Below are positions 53,507 to 60,488 of a DNA stretch of 64,000 nt, piece by piece (within the stretch, counting starts at the first letter, position 1; each line of letters opens with the position of its first letter). Below the pieces are notes generated by a model. It saw only the letters and a list, made by a program, of their open reading frames with translations. It ran no database searches and was not told the DNA's origin. Both the position numbers and the translations under genes were made by a program. The DNA is from DASYTH01 sp035762905 (GTDB taxonomy: Bacteria > Actinomycetota > Actinomycetes > Mycobacteriales > Pseudonocardiaceae). The stretch covers positions 124,001 to 188,000 of the forward strand of contig NZ_DASUCC010000034.1 in the NCBI RefSeq assembly GCF_035762905.1, given 5' to 3'.

Positions 53507-54991
53507 ATGGTTACCGCACCCGCACCGACCGGCGTCCGCACCCGGTTCTGCCCATCGCCGACCGGAACGCCGCACGTCGGGCTGATCCGCACCGTTCTCT
53601 ACAACTGGGCGTTCGCCCGGCACAACGGCGGCACCCTGGTGTTCCGGATCGAGGACACCGACGCCGCGCGGGACAGCGAGGAGAGCTACCAGGCGCTGCT
53701 CGACGCGCTGCGCTGGCTCAACCTCGACTGGGACGAGGGGCCCGAGGTCGGCGGCCCGGACGGCCCGTACCGGCAGAGCCAGCGCGGCCGGATCTACACC
53801 GACATCGCCACCCGGCTGCTGGTCGCGGGGGAGCTGTACGAGTCGTTCTCCACCACCGAGGAGGTCGACGCCCGGCGGCGCGCGGCCGGCCAGGACCCCA
53901 AGCTCGGCTACGACAACGCCGACCGGGACCTCACCGTGGAACAGAAGGAGGAGCTGCGCGCGGCGGGCCGGGAGGCCGTGCTGCGGCTGCGGATGCCGGA
54001 CGAGGACATCACGTTCACCGACCTGATCCGCGGTGAGATCACGTTCCGGGCGGGTTCGGTGCCCGACCCGGTTCTGGTCCGGGCCAGCGGCGCTCCGCTC
54101 TACACGCTGACCAACCCGGTCGACGACGCGCTGATGCGGATCACGCACGTGCTGCGCGGCGAGGACCTGCTGCCGTCCACGCCGCGGCAGATCGCGCTGT
54201 ACCGGGCGCTGCGCCGGATCGGCGTGACCGGGCACGTCCCCGAGTTCGGCCACCTGCCGCTGGTGCGCGGGGAGGGCAACAAGAAACTGTCCAAACGCGA
54301 CCCGGAGTCCAACCTGTTCCACTACCGGGACCGGGGGTTCCTGCCCGAGGGGATGCTGAATTACCTGGCCCTGCTCGGCTGGTCGATCGCCGACGACCGC
54401 GACGTGTTCACGATGGCGGAGCTGGTCGAGGCGTTCGACGTGCGCAAGGTCAGCTCCAATCCGGCCCGGTTCGATCCGAAGAAGGCCGAGGCGATCAACG
54501 CCGAGCATCTGCGGGCGCTGCCCGGGGCCGAGTTCGTCGACCGGGTGATCCCGTACCTGATCACCGCCGGAACATTGCCCGAATCGCCGTCGGAGTCGCA
54601 GTTGGCCACCCTGCGGGCGATCGCGCCACATATTCAGGAACGCCTCGTGGTGCTTTCCGAGGCGCCCGGAATGGTGAATTTCCTGTTCGTTTCCGAGGAC
54701 GATTTCACGCCCGATCCGGAATCGGTGGCGAAGGCGCTCGGCGAGGACGCGAAACCGATTGTCGACGCCAGCATCGCGGCCCTTGAGGCATTGCCGGAAT
54801 GGTCGACCGCGGCGATCGAGCAGGCGCTCAAGTCGGCGCTCATCGACGGCCTGGGGCTCAAGCCGCGCAAGGCGTTCGCTCCGGTCCGGGTGGCGGTCAC
54901 CGGGCGTACCGTGTCGCCGCCGCTGTACGAGTCGATGGAACTGCTCGGTCGGGACCGGTCACTGTCCAGGTTGCGCCGAACACGGGCGTAA
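53507..54991 (+). CDS. gltX: Glutamate-tRNA ligase
   Basis: A 494-residue class Ic synthetase. The HIGH-equivalent is PSPTGTPHVG near residue 17, the KMSKS-equivalent is NKKLSKRDPE, and the C-terminal anticodon-binding domain follows. With GatCAB it charges both tRNA-Glu and, after amidation, tRNA-Gln. The ATG at 53507 is chosen over in-frame upstream codons because it starts the catalytic domain; downstream are the tRNA-Gln and tRNA-Glu genes that it serves. Confidence 0.96.
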   Translation: MVTAPAPTGVRTRFCPSPTGTPHVGLIRTVLYNWAFARHNGGTLVFRIEDTDAARDSEESYQALLDALRWLNLDWDEGPEVGGPDGPYRQSQRGRIYTDIATRLLVAGELYESFSTTEEVDARRRAAGQDPKLGYDNADRDLTVEQKEELRAAGREAVLRLRMPDEDITFTDLIRGEITFRAGSVPDPVLVRASGAPLYTLTNPVDDALMRITHVLRGEDLLPSTPRQIALYRALRRIGVTGHVPEFGHLPLVRGEGNKKLSKRDPESNLFHYRDRGFLPEGMLNYLALLGWSIADDRDVFTMAELVEAFDVRKVSSNPARFDPKKAEAINAEHLRALPGAEFVDRVIPYLITAGTLPESPSESQLATLRAIAPHIQERLVVLSEAPGMVNFLFVSEDDFTPDPESVAKALGEDAKPIVDASIAALEALPEWSTAAIEQALKSALIDGLGLKPRKAFAPVRVAVTGRTVSPPLYESMELLGRDRSLSRLRRTRA

Positions 54992-55018
54992 CGCCGGGCG
55001 CGCGGCGAGCGATGTACA

Positions 55019-55084
55019 CCTTTCAGGTCCGGTGTGGACGGCCTGTTCTGGATCGAATCAGAAGTAGGACTATACCCTGAAAGG
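55019..55084. promoter_or_regulatory. CCTTTCAGG inverted repeat between gltX and the HAD gene
   Basis: CCTTTCAGG (55019-55027) and CCTGAAAGG (55076-55084) are perfectly inverted and enclose 48 bp that probably holds the promoter of the HAD gene. The arrangement could support looping by a regulator. No other feature is seen in this 132-bp gap, apart from one TCCNNTGTGGA site at 55028. Confidence 0.45.
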
Positions 55085-55123
55085 CCGAATCGCCAGGGGT
55101 GTCCAGCGACCTAGCCTCTCGGG

Positions 55124-55978
55124 GTGACTTCTGCGCTCGTGCCGGTGCATGTGCATGACCACCCCCCGGAGGACGCCCACCTGCTCACCCCGATCCAAGC
55201 CGTCTGCCTCGACATCGACGACACCCTGGTGGACTTCACGACCTCAGCGCGGAGGGCACTGTCCAGCATGATCGGTCGGGACGATCTGTGGCCGATCTGG
55301 CAGCGAACGACCGAGGAGCACGTCAAGAAGGTCGTCGCCGGTGAAATGGATTCCGACACCATGCGGCGGGCCAGAACCAAGGCGTTTCTGGCCGAGCTAG
55401 GGACCCCGCTCGACGATGACGTGGTCGACGAGCTCGAGGCCCGAAGATACGCCGAGATGACCGGGGATTGGCGGCTGTTCGACGACGTGGTGCCGTGCCT
55501 CGACTGGCTGCGCGCCGCAGGCCTGAAGGTGGCGGCCGTCACCAACGCCTCCGGCCCCCAGCAGCGGGCCAAGCTCATCGCCCTCGGCATCGCCCGGTTC
55601 TTCGACACGATCGTCATCGCCGGCGAACTGGGCGCGGCCAAACCCGATCCGGTGATCTTCCAGACCGCCTGCCAGCAACTCCACGTATCCGCCGACGAGA
55701 CCCTGCACGTCGGCGACCGCTTGGACACCGACGCGGTCGGTGCCCGCGACGCCGGCCTGCACGGAGTGTGGTTGCACCGCCGCGGCCCCCTCCCCACCCC
55801 CGACGCCGGCGTCCACGTCATCGAAACCCTCTCCGACCTGCCCGCCCTCATCGTCAGCGAGTACCTCACCCCCACTGCCACCGCCCCCGCCGCGGTACCC
55901 ACCCAACGCCCCCCGGATCCGGTTTCCGGTCCCCCTCGCGCGTGGTCTACCATCTCTGGACGGCACTCCGAACAGTGA
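55124..55978 (+). CDS. HAD-superfamily hydrolase
   Basis: A 284-residue HAD protein. Motif I is CLDIDDTLVDF (nucleophile Asp), motif II lies in VTNASG, motif III includes AAKPDPVIF, and motif IV is VGDRLDTDAVGA, as in phosphoglycolate phosphatase-like enzymes. The C-terminal 50 residues are Pro-rich and not conserved. The substrate is unknown. It starts with GTG and ends 30 bp before the tRNA-Gln gene. Confidence 0.85.
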   Translation: MTSALVPVHVHDHPPEDAHLLTPIQAVCLDIDDTLVDFTTSARRALSSMIGRDDLWPIWQRTTEEHVKKVVAGEMDSDTMRRARTKAFLAELGTPLDDDVVDELEARRYAEMTGDWRLFDDVVPCLDWLRAAGLKVAAVTNASGPQQRAKLIALGIARFFDTIVIAGELGAAKPDPVIFQTACQQLHVSADETLHVGDRLDTDAVGARDAGLHGVWLHRRGPLPTPDAGVHVIETLSDLPALIVSEYLTPTATAPAAVPTQRPPDPVSGPPRAWSTISGRHSEQ

Positions 55979-56008
55979 TCCCACGAGGTCACGGTCCGAC
56001 GGTGCCAT

Positions 56009-56080
56009 TGGGGTATGGTGTAATTGGCAGCACGACTGATTCTGGTTCAGTTAGTCTAGGTTCGAGTCCTGGTACCCCAG
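56009..56080 (+). tRNA. tRNA-Gln (anticodon CTG)
   Basis: A complete cloverleaf: acceptor TGGGGTA pairs with TACCCCA, anticodon stem ACTGA/TCAGT closes a TTCTGGT loop with anticodon CTG, and the T-arm has TTCGAGT. No CCA is encoded. It follows the HAD gene and precedes tRNA-Glu, the usual pairing downstream of gltX. Confidence 0.95.
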
Positions 56081-56113
56081 CGGAGTGAATCAGGTAAGCT
56101 TTCGTCTGTCTCT

Positions 56114-56186
56114 GGCCCCGTCGTCTAGCGGCCTAGGACGCCGCCCTCTCAAGGCGGTAGCGCGGGTTCAAATCCCGTCGGGGCTA
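56114..56186 (+). tRNA. tRNA-Glu (anticodon CTC), left half of a tRNA integration site
   Basis: A complete cloverleaf: acceptor GGCCCCG pairs with CGGGGCT (one G-U), anticodon stem CCGCC/GGCGG with loop CTCTCAA and anticodon CTC, T-loop TTCAAAT, and no encoded CCA. Its 3' part from the anticodon loop onward is repeated at 58960-59001, showing that a mobile element integrated here. Confidence 0.95.
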
Positions 56187-56187
56187 C
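56146..56187 (+). repeat. att-type direct repeat, left copy (tRNA-Glu 3' end)
   Basis: The 42 bp from the anticodon loop to one base past the tRNA end are identical to 58960-59001. Tyrosine recombinases often cross over in tRNA anticodon loops and restore the gene, which fits this copy being the intact tRNA. Confidence 0.92.
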
Positions 56188-56195
56188 GCGGTCTG

Positions 56196-56226
56196 ACCAG
56201 CCCGTTCCATGATGGAGCGGGCTGGT
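56196..56226 (+). terminator. Hairpin after tRNA-Glu
   Basis: ACCAGCCCG (56196-56204) and CGGGCTGGT (56218-56226) form nine pairs, followed by TTTG. It is probably the tRNA terminator carried by the element. A similar hairpin follows the right repeat at 59010-59041. The next 157 bp, to 56383, hold no recognisable gene. Confidence 0.7.
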
Positions 56227-56383
56227 TTGTGTTGTGCGTGACATGGTTTCGTGTCATCACCGGCTCGGTAGTGAATGTCGGGTATAGGTCGCTGCGTCGT
56301 GGTGGGAACTGGCGGTTGGGGCGTGGTGGTGGGCATTTGTGCCCACCGGCTGCGAGGTTTGATCGGTCTCTTGTGGGCGCGGC

Positions 56384-56707
56384 GTGTATGTCTCGCTCTA
56401 CAAGGGTCTTGAGGGCGTGTGTGGTGCGGTCCTGGCCGGCGACGAACGTTTCGTTGCGACCGCCCAGGTGTGGCGTTCCCGCCTGGGCGGTGCCATCCCG
56501 GACGCCTGGCCCCTGGCCGTGCTCGGGCTGATCGGGCTGACCGACCTGCTGCCCCGGATGCCGGTGTTCTGGGCGGGCCATCCGGTGGGCGGCCGAGTGC
56601 CGGTCTGGTACGCCTTCCGCGACTCCCGGGCCCGTCGCCGCGCGGTCGAGTGGCTGGCCGACAACTCGCTCACCGATGACAAAGCGGCCACGGAGTACCT
56701 CGCCTAA
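56384..56707 (+). pseudogene. Truncated threonine aldolase-like PLP enzyme
   Basis: An ORF of 107 codons starting with VYVSLYKG resembles the middle and C-terminal part of beta-eliminating lyase/threonine-aldolase proteins; the Lys in SLYKG would be the PLP lysine. The N-terminal half that should precede it is absent (the left side is the tRNA repeat and hairpin), and the last about 45 residues do not match the family well. It is therefore a fragment, probably non-functional. Confidence 0.6.
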
Positions 56708-56837
56708 CATCCCGACCCGGACATTCGACTCCGACACAACTGTCCATTGTGGAGTGAACAACAAGGTCGCCCAAGCGTGCGGATCGCACGTGTCCTTTTG
56801 TGACAAACGAGGGATTTATCGCACCGCACCGACATCT

Positions 56838-56843
56838 TATAGT
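56838..56843 (+). promoter_or_regulatory. -10-like box upstream of the secreted protein
   Basis: TATAGT lies 40 bp before the ATG of the secreted-protein gene, in a stretch more AT-rich than its surroundings. A good -35 partner is not clear. AAAGGA at about 56868 is a suitable ribosome-binding site. Confidence 0.4.
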
Positions 56844-56882
56844 GACCTTTGCAACTGTCCAGATGCGAAAGGATGTTTAGTG

Positions 56883-58454
56883 ATGCCGTCATACTTAGGA
56901 CGGGCCTGGATTTCGTTGCTGGGTTGTGTGGCGCTCGGTGTGGTCACGACCGGCACCGCCTCGGCCACCAGCCCAGCTCTCCAGGCCATCACCGCCGCCA
57001 GCCCGGCTGTCGGCGCCCAGCTCCAACCGTACGACGCGCTGCTGACCGTCCCCACGTCGATCACCACCCCGCTCCCCGCCGACCCGGTCAACGCTTTGAT
57101 CACGGCTGTATCCGCACTGTCCTCGGCGGTGGGACTGCCGCAGAACCCCGCGCCGGCCGTCAACTCCTCCGGCATATCCGGTGCCATCGCTGGACGGATC
57201 GCCAACCTGCTGACCGCGATGAGCACCTGCCAGCAGGTGAGCGAGACGCACTTCGCCGCCATCGCCCCAGCCGCGCTGCCCGCCGTGGTGACAACCGGTG
57301 GCGCGCTCAACCCCGCCACGCACGCCGACATCCGCGCGTGCGCTCCCCAGGTGTGGCAGCGCACCGTCGAGCTGGAACTCGCATTGGACGACCTGCTCGC
57401 CTCGCCGGGGGTGGCCGGTTGCGGCATTCCCGGCAGTGCCGACCTGGACATCTGGCCGGTGCTCCGGTTCGACGGCAACACCTGTGGCGACAACACCTAT
57501 CCCAATGACTACCTGCTGATCGTCGACGCCGGCGGCAACGACACCTACCGCAACAACGCCGGTGGCAACCTCGTCGATCTGAACTTCTCGCCCGCCGGCT
57601 CGGCGGTCCCCGGCCTGCGCGGCACCGGTCCCGCCCGCGGCTGTCAGCGCGCCATACCCGGGCTGACCGCCGCCGATTGCGTCCCCGCCGTCGGCGTCCT
57701 GCTCGACCTGCAGGGCCAGGACACATACGGCGTCAAGGAAACCCCGGACCACGACACCGGCTGCACCACCGATCTCGTGGTCCGCCGGATGATGACCGGC
57801 GGCGCCGGCTTCCTCGGCGTCAGCGTGCTCCGCGACTCCGGCGGCAGCGCCGACGCCTACACCGGCAAGACCGGCGCACTCGGCGCGGGGCACGTCTTCG
57901 GCGTCGGCCTGCTCTCCGACGACGCCGGCAACGACACCTACACCGCGGTCCGCAACAGCCAGGGCTTCGCCCTCGTCGGCGGGTTCGGGCTGCTGCACGA
58001 CCAGGACGGCGCCGACGGCTACGACTACTACATGCCGGCACCCATCAACCCGTCCGCCCCCAACCAGACCGAGGGAGCCGGCGGCGTCCGCGACGACGAG
58101 GGCGAAGGGCTCTGCGACCGCATCCCACGGTTCGTCCAGGGCACGGCCAACGTCCTGCCGGGCAGCATCGGCATCCTCATCGACGATCTCGGTGCCGACA
58201 CATACCACGGCGCGTTCGCCGGCGACTTCATCGCCCCGATCCAGAACCCCAGTACCCGCGCCGGCAGCCTCGGCTTCGGCAACAACCAGGGCATCGGTGT
58301 GTTCCTCGACCGCGCCACCACCAACGACACCTACCAGGCCGACAACGAACCCGCCGTCCCCGGCGTACCCCCACGCGGCAACAACGTCACCCTCACCCCG
58401 GGCAACGACTCCACCAGCGCCGGCGCCGGATCCGGCCTCTTCATCGACCAGTGA
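56883..58454 (+). CDS. Secreted DTY-repeat protein (cargo of the integrated segment)
   Basis: A 523-residue exported protein with a signal peptide (hydrophobic core about residues 8-24, cleavage near ATGTASA/TS). The N-terminal third is Ala/Pro-rich with several cysteines. The rest has at least six irregular repeats built on a (G/A)xDTY motif (GGNDTYRN, QGQDTYGV, DAGNDTYT, DLGADTYHG, TTNDTYQA) alternating with Gly-rich FGVGLL-type strands, reminiscent of a beta-solenoid. It resembles no enzyme I know. It is the only intact gene between the repeats and is therefore the candidate cargo. The ATG at 56883 (or GTG at 56880) is chosen over the longer frame. Confidence 0.75.
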   Translation: MPSYLGRAWISLLGCVALGVVTTGTASATSPALQAITAASPAVGAQLQPYDALLTVPTSITTPLPADPVNALITAVSALSSAVGLPQNPAPAVNSSGISGAIAGRIANLLTAMSTCQQVSETHFAAIAPAALPAVVTTGGALNPATHADIRACAPQVWQRTVELELALDDLLASPGVAGCGIPGSADLDIWPVLRFDGNTCGDNTYPNDYLLIVDAGGNDTYRNNAGGNLVDLNFSPAGSAVPGLRGTGPARGCQRAIPGLTAADCVPAVGVLLDLQGQDTYGVKETPDHDTGCTTDLVVRRMMTGGAGFLGVSVLRDSGGSADAYTGKTGALGAGHVFGVGLLSDDAGNDTYTAVRNSQGFALVGGFGLLHDQDGADGYDYYMPAPINPSAPNQTEGAGGVRDDEGEGLCDRIPRFVQGTANVLPGSIGILIDDLGADTYHGAFAGDFIAPIQNPSTRAGSLGFGNNQGIGVFLDRATTNDTYQADNEPAVPGVPPRGNNVTLTPGNDSTSAGAGSGLFIDQ

Positions 58455-58524
58455 CACCCTAGACCGCCCGGGCGTCCCGCTCTCCCGGGACGCCCGGGCG
58501 GAACCGGCACACTAGCCTCCCGGT

Positions 58525-58830
58525 GTGGCCGACATCGCGGTGTTCCATTCGGTGCTGGGGATGCGGGCGGGGGTGCTCGACGCGGCCGAACGGTTGCGCG
58601 GGCAGGGCCACCGCGTGCTGGCCGTCGACCAGTACGAGGGGCGGGTGTTCGGCGACTGCGCCGAGGGGATCGCGTTCGCCGAGCGGATCGGCATCGGCGA
58701 GTTGCGGCGGCGGGCGGTCGAGGCGGTGCGGGAGGTGCCGGACGGGTTCGTGGGGCTCGGGTTCTCGATCGGTCGCAGCGACGACCGGTGGAAAGTCATC
58801 CGGAACGAAGCTGGCGGCGCACTGGAGTAC
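58525..58830 (+). pseudogene. Truncated dienelactone hydrolase-like gene
   Basis: From GTG 58525 the first about 83 residues match the N-terminus of dienelactone hydrolase-family proteins (MADIAVFHSVLGMRAG, HRVLAVDQYEGRVFGD, PDGFVGLGFS with the nucleophile-elbow region altered to GFSIG). The sequence then becomes unrelated, with a short AGGALEYV echo of the GGGMAEYV segment, and the catalytic C-terminal half is missing. The open frame runs on to 58974 but is not a functional hydrolase. Confidence 0.7.
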
Positions 58831-58872
58831 GTACTCGATGCGGCGACCGGGTCGGGTTCGGGTGGTGCTGGG

Positions 58873-58959
58873 GTGCGTCGGCGGGCGCGGGGGTCGATTG
58901 CGCGGGTGCCGAGTGGGGCGTTGCGGGTGCGGGTGTATGCGGTGCGGATCCGATCACGG
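58873..58959 (+). pseudogene. Integrase N-terminal fragment at the right repeat
   Basis: From GTG 58873 the frame reads VRRRARGSIARVPSGALRVRVYA, the typical start of actinobacterial tyrosine integrases (basic patch, RGSI, SG.LRVRVYAG.DP.TG). A single-base deletion at about 58940 shifts the frame; the other frame then gives GADPIT, completing the expected VYAGADPIT. The fragment is cut off directly at the 42-bp tRNA repeat. Confidence 0.7.
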
Positions 58960-59001
58960 CTCTCAAGGCGGTAGCGCGGGTTCAAATCCCGTCGGGGCTA
59001 C
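58960..59001 (+). repeat. att-type direct repeat, right copy (tRNA-Glu 3' fragment)
   Basis: This is an exact 42-bp copy of 56146-56187. It lacks the 5' half of the tRNA and so is not a tRNA gene. It marks the right end of the integrated segment. Confidence 0.92.
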
Positions 59002-59009
59002 ATATAGTG

Positions 59010-59041
59010 ACCAGGCCGTTTCCTCCGGGAAGCGGCCTGGT
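59010..59041 (+). terminator. Hairpin after the right repeat
   Basis: ACCAGGCCG (59010-59018) and CGGCCTGGT (59033-59041), extended inward by TTCC/GGAA, form a 14-pair stem with a four-base loop. It may be the original terminator of the chromosomal tRNA-Glu gene. Confidence 0.7.
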
Positions 59042-59412
59042 GATCGTTCGTGTGGCATGAATTCGTGACATGACGGGTTCGATTTCGAGTTGGCGAGTGC
59101 AGTGGTCCGCGGCATTGGGTGGTCCACTCGGCCCCATGCGATTTTGTTGTGGTAGACAGTTGAACTGTTCGGGATTGAGAGCGTTGCCGGATGTGTTGGT
59201 CGGGCCGCGTGCGAGCGGCACGTGTCATCGACCCTGTCATCATGGGATGCGGACTGATGGAGCTCGGCCACGAGCTGGCGGCGGCGACGGGTCGAGAACC
59301 CCGCACTCAACCGGACGGCGCCGAGCCCTCTTCTGTACGGATCGCTTCTGCTTGACACCCTCGGCGACCCCAATGGCACCGTCAACGCCATGGCGCCACT
59401 GAAGGCCAGAGG
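59042..59412. other. Gene-poor scar between the right repeat and the kinase remnant
   Basis: No convincing gene is seen in these 371 bp. Short ORFs here lack family signatures and ribosome-binding sites. The first 40 bp resemble those after tRNA-Glu (a TTCGTG-then-CAT pattern), suggesting that both flanks derive from related att regions. The final 150 bp are probably decayed histidine-kinase sequence. Confidence 0.5.
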
Positions 59413-59529
59413 GTTGGAGTGGGACTGGAATCGATGAAGGAACGCTGCCAGGATCTTGGCGGCGAGTTCCACATCCAACGATTGACCCAGTACCGCATTA
59501 CGGCGCGCTTCCCGTTCGGATCGACGTGA
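59413..59529 (+). pseudogene. Histidine kinase C-terminal remnant
   Basis: Thirty-eight codons read VGVGLESMKERCQDLGGEFH and end TARFPFGST, followed by a stop. This is the end of a HATPase domain of a NarX-type histidine kinase. No kinase body is readable upstream in any frame, so only the tail survives, 60 bp before a regulator gene. Confidence 0.65.
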
Positions 59530-59589
59530 CCGGCAGGCGTGAGGCGAGGGGACCGACTGTCGCCGTGTAACTCCTGTTGGGAGCGCACT

Positions 59590-60399
59590 ATGACGGACAC
59601 CGGATACAGGGTCCTGGTCGTCGACGATCATCCGATCTTCGTCCGGGGCGTGCGCAACGAACTCGACGACGCCGGGGACATCCAGGCGATCGGCGAATGT
59701 GCCAATGGCACGGAGGCCGTCGCACTCGTGGAGCAGAAACGCCCTGACGTGGTTCTGATCGACCTCAGAGTACCGCCGGCGGTCGGCGACGAGGCGGAGT
59801 TCTGCTGGCCGGACGTGATCCGCCGGATCGTCGAGCAGGCACTGGACACCAAGATCCTTGTTCTGTCCATGCTTGAGGAACCGGAGTACGTACGGGCGGT
59901 GCTCAACGCCGGGGGCGCACGGCTACCTACCCAAGCAAGAGAAGCACGTCCTGCAGGCCGTGCGCACGGTGGCCGAGGGCAAGATGGTTCTCGACGTGCG
60001 TGTGCGCAGTGCGTTGAACGAGCAGCAGGATCACCTGGCCGGCGGCGATCTGCTGTTCGGCCTCACCAGGCGGAGTACCGCAAGCTGGTGCTGATGGTGA
60101 ACGGACTGACAAAACCGCAGATCGTCGCAGAATTGCGCCTTTCGCCTAAGACGGTGACCAATCGAACGCTGGACATTCAGAGGAAGCTCAAGGTGCGCAA
60201 TTGGAACGAAGCCGTGGAGAAGGCTCGGAAGAACCGCATCGGCGCGAGGTACTGCACACGGGAATCCGGGACGCGGCACCACTTGTTCCTGGGGACAGCG
60301 GGACCGTTCGCCCATGGTCAACGCGCACAACAGCCACCCTTTCTATCGCATCGCCCTCGGCCCGCTAGCGGGTACTGTTCGCCGCGTCGGTACGTGTAG
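59590..60399 (+). pseudogene. NarL-type response regulator with two frameshifts
   Basis: The receiver domain (VLVVDDHPIFVRGVRNEL, phosphosite in VVLIDLRVP) runs to ALNAGG, where a run of five Gs (59911-59915) has one base too many. The next frame continues correctly as GAHGYLPKQEKHVLQAVRTVAEGK to about 60066, where one base is missing and the first frame resumes with EYRKLVLMVNGLTKPQIVAELRLSPKTV, the LuxR helix-turn-helix. The two shifts compensate, but the middle is scrambled. It is a recent pseudogene or a sequencing error. Confidence 0.75.
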
Positions 60400-60488
60400 A
60401 TCAACTCCACCGATCCAGGTCGGGTAAACGGCCAGTCAGGAATGGATCCGTGTTTGATTTTGCGCACCATGGCTTTGGTATTGGTGGG

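Larger units (their letters stand above)
56146..59001. mobile_element. Decayed integrative element at tRNA-Glu
   Basis: A segment of about 2.8 kb is bounded by a perfect 42-bp direct repeat of the tRNA-Glu 3' end. Inside, in order: a terminator-like hairpin, a truncated aldolase-type PLP enzyme, an intact secreted-protein gene, a truncated dienelactone hydrolase, and an integrase N-terminal fragment cut off by the right repeat. No intact integrase, replication or transfer gene remains. It is best read as the scar of one or more integration/excision events. Confidence 0.85.

Noticed and set aside
59070..59402. 110-codon plus-strand ORF after the right repeat
   Set aside because: It has no family signature, no ribosome-binding site and an atypical composition; it probably covers decayed kinase sequence.
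58963..59631. Minus-strand ORF ending in PTGFEPALPP
   Set aside because: The ending is the reverse translation of the tRNA-Glu 3' repeat, a known spurious-ORF signature; no start site or family match supports a gene.
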